DNA of 64,000 nucleotides from Pipra filicauda (taxonomy: Eukaryota > Chordata > Aves > Passeriformes > Pipridae). The first letter of the stretch is position 1; each line of letters begins with the position of its first letter. This document shows, piece by piece, positions 58,782 to 64,000 of this stretch. The stretch covers positions 4,960,001 to 5,024,000 of the forward strand of contig NW_024104421.1 in NCBI RefSeq assembly GCF_003945595.2, read 5' to 3'. A model generated the notes under the pieces. The model was given only the letters and a program-made list of their open reading frames with translations, was not told the DNA's origin and made no database searches. The translations under genes were made by a program, and so were the position numbers.

Positions 58782-59615
58782 GCGAAGCCCAGCCATGATG
58801 AGATACACAGATAAGTATAATGTTAGTTGGTTGGAAGGTTCATCTAGAGGTCAACTTTGGCTCAGGGCCTGTTGTTCAGGCCTCAGTACTTCACTTTGTC
58901 ACCTCCTGAAGGTGTGTGTACTGCAGTAGTAGAAGTGATGATGTCATCTCCATGCTTCATGCCTTCTCCCAGCTGTGTAAGTTAATGCTACAGCATTAGA
59001 ATTATGAGAGCTTTCCTTACAGTTCACTAGAGGCAGAGTTATATTCCTCAAAATTAAAACTAGTGGGCCACATTTTTGTGAGAGGTTTTTACTAAACCCA
59101 AGTTCATTTTTTCATTTTTTTTTGTTGTATTTGAAGGTATAACTGAAATCAGGTCTTCTCATCTGAAAACTCTGGCCTGTATTTTATTCTGCTGATGCTT
59201 CTCATGCTCAGCTCTTAAGCATTGCTCATTGTGCCCTGTTGTACAAATACCTTGGGGTTTTTTTTCCATTGTTTTTGGATGAGAAGGTAAATATAGCCAT
59301 CTATTGTTAAATTAAAAAGTTGAATGATAATAGAATTAGCAGGATAATGTGAGGATTTTGTTAGTCATTAGACAGTCAATAGGGTTGTTAGTTGCTGCTC
59401 TTTTTGTACCTTAACAGCGTTCTGGGAAATAATTTATGCAACTTGGACATTGATAGCATTGATGTCCATGGGATGTGCCAGTGGGGTTGCTCTCCTACCT
59501 AGCAATTTAAGTTCAACAGTTCTGTTCATAATGCATTCTGAATCACTTCTTAGTAAGTGAAATAGGTTTTGATCAAAAGATTAAGATTGTAATATTTTTA
59601 AGCATTTTTTTTTAG

Positions 59616-59654
59616 CATTTTGGGTTTACCTGAAGAAAAAGAAATCAAGAGAAG
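59616..59654 (+). other. RESF1: RESF1 5' UTR at start of coding exon
   Basis: A T-run and AG at 59,614-59,615 form the splice acceptor. The 39 bases to the start codon contain an in-frame TGA at 59,631-59,633, so the coding frame cannot extend further upstream. Confidence 0.7.
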
Positions 59655-62600
59655 ATGGACTGGAATGGAGGACCAGTCCAGAATGCTAATGCAAATATGA
59701 ACCTTCAAAGTGAAGGACCTTATCACACTCAGTTGCTTTCTAATGGACATGCCTTTCCTCAGACAAATGCCAGCTCCTCTACAAATGCATGCACTTATGC
59801 TGAAAGTAACCAGTTTGTGTATCTGCCAGCTGTCAAGGTTACCTTCCCTCTTATGAATGCTGAAGGATTCAAAACTTCTGATCAGACCTTACCAGGAGCA
59901 TCTGTGACTGGTAATAATTTTTTTATGTCAAAATACTCAGTTAAACAACATCCACAGATGTATGTACCAGCTCAGAAACCTCCCATTCAGCAGTCACCTT
60001 CTCAGGCAGAGATGGTTCAGACTTCTTGGCCAGTCTCTAATGCCTACAGTTATTCCTGTAGAAATGTACCTCCCCTGTCTTCTCAAATGAATGCTGGAAA
60101 TAGTGTGAGGAGTGTACATCAGGGACCTCAGTATGCTGCTACAAGCACTTACACTGCGCAGCCACAAATACTGCAGCAAAATTCTGTGAGATTTGCAGCA
60201 TTATATCAAAGTAGCACTCATACCCAGAATAATTCTGTGTCTTTTGGTACATCCAGGCAACAAGTCCAAAACCATATATTTCAGTCCAATACTCAGTGCA
60301 AAGGTTCATACTCAGTGAATCAAAATGCTGAAACAAATGTACAGGTCCCACAATTTCAGCCAAGTCAGATGGAATCACAAGCTCCTAGAGGATGTTCTGC
60401 ACCATCTTTGTTGCCTGCCAACTGTGTTTCAAGAGCTGCTGCACAATCTTCAATAGGTGTACCACAGGAAGTACAAAACATATCTAATGGATACACCCTT
60501 AGCCAACAGAGGAGCCCACTGGATCCAAAAAATTCTTCTGGTTTTAACAGCATTCAGCAACACTGTCAGAAGCAGCAATATGGAGAAGTCAGTCAATCAG
60601 TTAAGAGTTTCTGTAGTTCAAATGGAAGTGTGACAGCAAATGGTTCTTTTAATGAAATGACTGTGCCATCCTCCGGCATTCCCGAAGACCTGTTTGATAT
60701 TGTGAAAGAAATAGAAGCTCTTTCTTCAAAGCCACCGAGTGATCCTCCTTCAGTTCAAGAAAGCCAGACCAGTAATTTAATGAATGGACCTGTTAATTCT
60801 CAACTTTATTCATCATCAGCAGATGAAAGAAAAATTGTAAAGGACAGACCAGCTTGGGATGCTGAGAGGCTGTACCGTATTAAAAAAAACTGGCCCCTGC
60901 TTGAAAGGCTTTTTAAAAGAAAATTATTAGCAGCTTCAAAGCATGACAGAAGCGCTCCCCCTCCTCCCTACGGTTATCAGTGTACTCCTGCTAATTGTCT
61001 TCCATGGGTGCCCAAACAAAATGTACCACCTTCCTCAACTCAAACAATGATGACAGAGAGTCAAACGCTTAAGATTTCACATGAAGAAAGAAAAGACAAA
61101 AATCTAGCCAATGCTGATAACAGAAGATTAGAGGGGACTCAAAGTAACCCGCAGGTGGTGCAGGGAAGCCTTCCATCAAGCTTAGCTCCTATTCCCTCTC
61201 AGAGCAAACTCCCAGCTCAGTTAAATAATCCTGAGAGCACTCCCACTGTGGAACAACAGGATGTTCATGCCTTGGCCTCTTCTCAAGAAACTGCAGTTTC
61301 CTTGAACAACGCTTCATGTTTTGGTCAAGCAGGTAGCTCTGTCAAAATTGCATCAAAGAGTGTGCAAATTAACCCCGAGAACTCATCGTTTCTTCAGTTT
61401 GTATTAAGTAGCACAAATGCATTGAAAGAGAAGACAGCTGGTGCTACTGCTGATAAAATACTGACTAGTCTCCTGTGTAATGACAAACAAATGGTAGATA
61501 CATCTGTCTCAGGTGGAAGCTTGCAAAAAGACACTAGTGAGAGGAACGTAGACAGATTGAAAGGTGAACAGGCATCTGTGGTTCACACAAACTCTCCTGT
61601 ATTGGAAATAACTAAATCTGGTGAAGCTAAATTCCAGAATGAGGTAGCTCAGAAAAAAATGCCGTTTACTGAAAATACATCCTGTAAACAGATCAATTGT
61701 ACTTACACTATGGAAGAGCTAACTGCGTGTCTGAGCTTGTGGCGGAAGCATTCATCAGAATCTGTAAATGTGCAAAAAAACCAGTCAAGCGAAAGCCCCA
61801 CAGCAAATCAGATTTCACCCTCCAGCCAAAACACAAACAAGAGAGAACAAAATAATGTTCTGGTTAGTATGGATGAAGCAGTGTTGCCTGTAACAACTAC
61901 CTCTGTAGGACAAAAACTTGATACACTGACTTCTAGTTTGATAAAAAATTTTGAACCTCAGGTTGCAGTTGTCTCTCCTTTAGTACTTTCTGAACAGAGA
62001 ACACAGAGTGAGCAAGCAGACAAAATCCCAACATCTGAAGATAAAACCTATCCAGTGATTGATTTGGAGAGCACAGTTAGCTTGCAAGAAGCGGGGGGAA
62101 ATGGTTTAAATGTGGCAAATACTGACAAAGGAGCAATAGAAAATGCTTGGTCATCACCCAGTGATTGTATTCTGGAACAGCAAGTGGACTCGCATTTGCA
62201 ACAGATCAAATTAGGTGATGAAAACAGAGGAGTAAAAACCAGTGTGAATGGAAATGATTCATATAATGAAAACCAAAGGAAGGTTAGCCAATCTGCACAA
62301 GATACCAGAGAAAATCTGCAACTTGAATTACAAAACAAGATTTCTTTTCCTGAATCGGGCATAAATTTCTCTAGTCAAATCTCCCAAGAAGGTGTAGGAG
62401 ATCATAAAGACAGGCAAACTATGTTAGAGACAGGAGATACATCCACAGCTGTGTTGGAAGATCAGATGTTTCGTATTTCTAGTGTATGTTCTCTTGTAGA
62501 AGGTGATAAATTTTATAATCCACAAATAGCAGGCATCTTCAGGTCAGTGTATGAGACACATACATCAGAAGGAAAAGGATCTGATGCAAGGGAAAAGGAA

Positions 62601-64000
62601 CAACGTCCGGACTTGCATAAAAATGGGCTGAGCAATAACACTCCCCAGAAAGAGAGCTTGCTGCTAAAGATGTTGGGAGAATCATCAAGCTGCATGAGTA
62701 AAGCGGATAAGATTTTGCATGGTAGCACGATGAGTCATTTAGAGAAAGAAAGCAAAGAAAGCAGTGGCAATCCTCTTAAGGTAGTTTCTACCTCAGAACA
62801 AAATGTGTCATCTGAGGCATCTTTCAAGCATCCTGAAAATTGCTTAGAAAATCTTGCTAATTTAAACCAGAAGTTAGCTCAACATTCACTAGGTTCTTCT
62901 ATCAGCATAACTGCTGAAACAAATGCATCCACTGTTCCAGGAGACCACAGTAAACAAAATGCCATACCCACTAAAAATAGCACAGAGGAAGAAATAAACT
63001 CTTTTGGAGAAAAACCTTGTAAATACCTAAAAAATCAGCTGTCTGAACTAGTGAAAGAGTTTCCATATGGCCTTCAAAGTGCTGATATGCTAAGAAAAGA
63101 ACCAGCACAAAGTCATTCTGTGGCTGAAGGGATGGAGAATCAACCTCAAAGAAAGATTAAAATTTGTGACAAGAATTCTAATTTGAAAGACCCAGTAAAT
63201 CAGATAAAAATTGCAGTGTTAAGCTCTGATCAGGTTCAAGAGCTGTTTCCTGAACACAAACAGTGTCCCTCTAGTGACAAGAGAGCAGTGAGTCAACAGT
63301 CAGAAGAGGCTTCAGCTGAGGAGAACCCTGAAGGCAGTGTTCTGCCTAGTCAGAGTCTGTGTAAGAAGGAAAAAAAACCACAAGAAAATTCCAACTCCAG
63401 TGAAAAAAATGAAGATTGTTCATTACCGGGTTGTGTATCTGTAGGATGTAAAATGCCACACTGTCCCAGTAAATCAGGAACATCTGGTTCAGAGAAAAAT
63501 GATTATCAACTTTCAAAAGCTGAAAATAGTAGCTCTGCAGAGAGACAAGAAAACAACAGTAAATCTGAGGCCCTAATAAAAAAACACTGTGCAGTGGGAA
63601 CCCAGACAATTTCTGAAGAAATCCAAACCAGTATTAGCAAAAATAAAGAAGATATTTGCATATACACCTCTGCAATGAACAAAAAACCTAGTCTGAACAT
63701 CAATAATGAACACATACTGCCTACAATAAAACAGGAAAATACTGGACCACCTAATTGTTTTGAAAACCAAGATGCTGATAAGTATAAATGCAGCAGCCAG
63801 AAGGAAGAGCTGCAAAGTGACAAAGGAACCCCGCTGCCAAGCAAAGAATTTCATTCTGACAAAAATGAACATCAGACAGTTTCAGAAGAATTGCTGGAGA
63901 AAACTGGTCACACACATGCAGACAACATGACAAAGTCATCTGGAAAGGAGAGAGTTTTCAAAACTGAGTTATTTTCAAGAGATAAAACCAAACCAACTTT
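59655..64000 (+). CDS. RESF1: RESF1, retroelement silencing factor 1 (3' incomplete)
   Basis: One uninterrupted frame of 1,448 codons runs off the window. In mammals RESF1 (KIAA1551/C12orf35, DUF4617 family, about 1,750 residues, coded mostly by one giant exon) is a nuclear protein that works with SETDB1 to repress endogenous retroviruses. From memory of the human protein, conserved islands are recognisable: [16 protein letters not shown] at residues 683-698, [16 protein letters not shown] at 947-962, [13 protein letters not shown] from 1128, and [18 protein letters not shown] at 1184-1201. Another likely motif is [20 protein letters not shown] at about 404-423, followed by PPPPYG at 435-440. 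The rest is Ser/Asn/Gln/Lys-rich and looks disordered, with no signal peptide or membrane segment. The start has a strong Kozak context (A at -3, G at +4) and an in-frame stop 24 bases upstream. Perhaps 300 or more residues, including the basic C-terminal part, lie beyond the window. Confidence 0.92.
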   Translation, partial: MDWNGGPVQNANANMNLQSEGPYHTQLLSNGHAFPQTNASSSTNACTYAESNQFVYLPAVKVTFPLMNAEGFKTSDQTLPGASVTGNNFFMSKYSVKQHPQMYVPAQKPPIQQSPSQAEMVQTSWPVSNAYSYSCRNVPPLSSQMNAGNSVRSVHQGPQYAATSTYTAQPQILQQNSVRFAALYQSSTHTQNNSVSFGTSRQQVQNHIFQSNTQCKGSYSVNQNAETNVQVPQFQPSQMESQAPRGCSAPSLLPANCVSRAAAQSSIGVPQEVQNISNGYTLSQQRSPLDPKNSSGFNSIQQHCQKQQYGEVSQSVKSFCSSNGSVTANGSFNEMTVPSSGIPEDLFDIVKEIEALSSKPPSDPPSVQESQTSNLMNGPVNSQLYSSSADERKIVKDRPAWDAERLYRIKKNWPLLERLFKRKLLAASKHDRSAPPPPYGYQCTPANCLPWVPKQNVPPSSTQTMMTESQTLKISHEERKDKNLANADNRRLEGTQSNPQVVQGSLPSSLAPIPSQSKLPAQLNNPESTPTVEQQDVHALASSQETAVSLNNASCFGQAGSSVKIASKSVQINPENSSFLQFVLSSTNALKEKTAGATADKILTSLLCNDKQMVDTSVSGGSLQKDTSERNVDRLKGEQASVVHTNSPVLEITKSGEAKFQNEVAQKKMPFTENTSCKQINCTYTMEELTACLSLWRKHSSESVNVQKNQSSESPTANQISPSSQNTNKREQNNVLVSMDEAVLPVTTTSVGQKLDTLTSSLIKNFEPQVAVVSPLVLSEQRTQSEQADKIPTSEDKTYPVIDLESTVSLQEAGGNGLNVANTDKGAIENAWSSPSDCILEQQVDSHLQQIKLGDENRGVKTSVNGNDSYNENQRKVSQSAQDTRENLQLELQNKISFPESGINFSSQISQEGVGDHKDRQTMLETGDTSTAVLEDQMFRISSVCSLVEGDKFYNPQIAGIFRSVYETHTSEGKGSDAREKEQRPDLHKNGLSNNTPQKESLLLKMLGESSSCMSKADKILHGSTMSHLEKESKESSGNPLKVVSTSEQNVSSEASFKHPENCLENLANLNQKLAQHSLGSSISITAETNASTVPGDHSKQNAIPTKNSTEEEINSFGEKPCKYLKNQLSELVKEFPYGLQSADMLRKEPAQSHSVAEGMENQPQRKIKICDKNSNLKDPVNQIKIAVLSSDQVQELFPEHKQCPSSDKRAVSQQSEEASAEENPEGSVLPSQSLCKKEKKPQENSNSSEKNEDCSLPGCVSVGCKMPHCPSKSGTSGSEKNDYQLSKAENSSSAERQENNSKSEALIKKHCAVGTQTISEEIQTSISKNKEDICIYTSAMNKKPSLNINNEHILPTIKQENTGPPNCFENQDADKYKCSSQKEELQSDKGTPLPSKEFHSDKNEHQTVSEELLEKTGHTHADNMTKSSGKERVFKTELFSRDKTKPT

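Larger units (their letters stand above)
57433..59615. other. Probable last 5' intron of RESF1
   Basis: Begins GTAAGT and ends in a T-run followed by AG. Holds an LTR-like segment and a hairpin listed separately; nothing coding. Confidence 0.5.
57392..59700 (+). promoter_or_regulatory. Candidate overlapping upstream ORF
   Basis: If the exon ending at 57,432 is spliced to 59,616, the ATG at 57,392 starts a 41-codon frame that passes over the RESF1 ATG in another frame and stops at TGA 59,698-59,700. Such an overlapping upstream frame would be expected to lower RESF1 translation. Depends entirely on the splice model. Confidence 0.35.

Noticed and set aside
60139..63939. Antisense open frames within the RESF1 exon
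   Set aside because: They are shadows of the long plus-strand coding frame, with no independent support.
1..64000. A CRISPR array, toxin-antitoxin pair, phage or other microbial defence system
   Set aside because: No regularly spaced repeats with unique spacers, no compact operons, and the sequence is clearly vertebrate with CR1 and LTR repeats.

Overview
The window is vertebrate nuclear DNA and almost certainly avian. It carries many chicken-repeat-1 (CR1) LINE fragments with the usual bird 3' tail, many solo LTRs of avian endogenous retroviruses (several nested inside one another), a GC-rich CpG-island promoter in an otherwise AT-rich background, and one very long open coding exon. That exon reads as the bird ortholog of RESF1 (retroelement silencing factor 1, formerly KIAA1551/C12orf35). 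No prokaryotic-type operon, CRISPR array, phage or plasmid feature is present. Most short open frames in the window are chance openings in repeats or intergenic DNA.

Layout. Positions 1-39,500 look intergenic: ordinary AT-rich DNA broken by CR1 pieces, at least ten LTR families, one well-bounded 332-bp SINE with a tRNA-Glu-like head and 12-bp target-site duplications (6,993-7,324), several tandem and inverted duplications, and one possible orphan exon on the minus strand (280-484). Positions 39,560-40,340 form a CpG island with clustered GC boxes and a good splice donor at 39,908, the likely RESF1 promoter and first exon. From about 39,908 to 59,615 lie what I infer to be the 5' introns of RESF1, with two small candidate untranslated exons (42,853-42,935 and 57,348-57,432). 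These introns hold a dense pile of nested retroelements: a CR1 inside an LTR, an LTR inside that CR1, solo LTRs inside other LTRs. Positions 59,655-64,000 are the RESF1 coding exon, open for 1,448 codons and still open at the window edge.

Biology. RESF1 is known in mammals as a partner of the SETDB1 H3K9 methyltransferase machinery that represses endogenous retroviruses. A retroelement silencer whose own 5' introns are packed with LTRs and LINEs invites the question of self-regulation. That link is inference only. LTR family letters (A-L) used below are local labels based on similarity between copies inside this window, not database names; many LTR edges are approximate.
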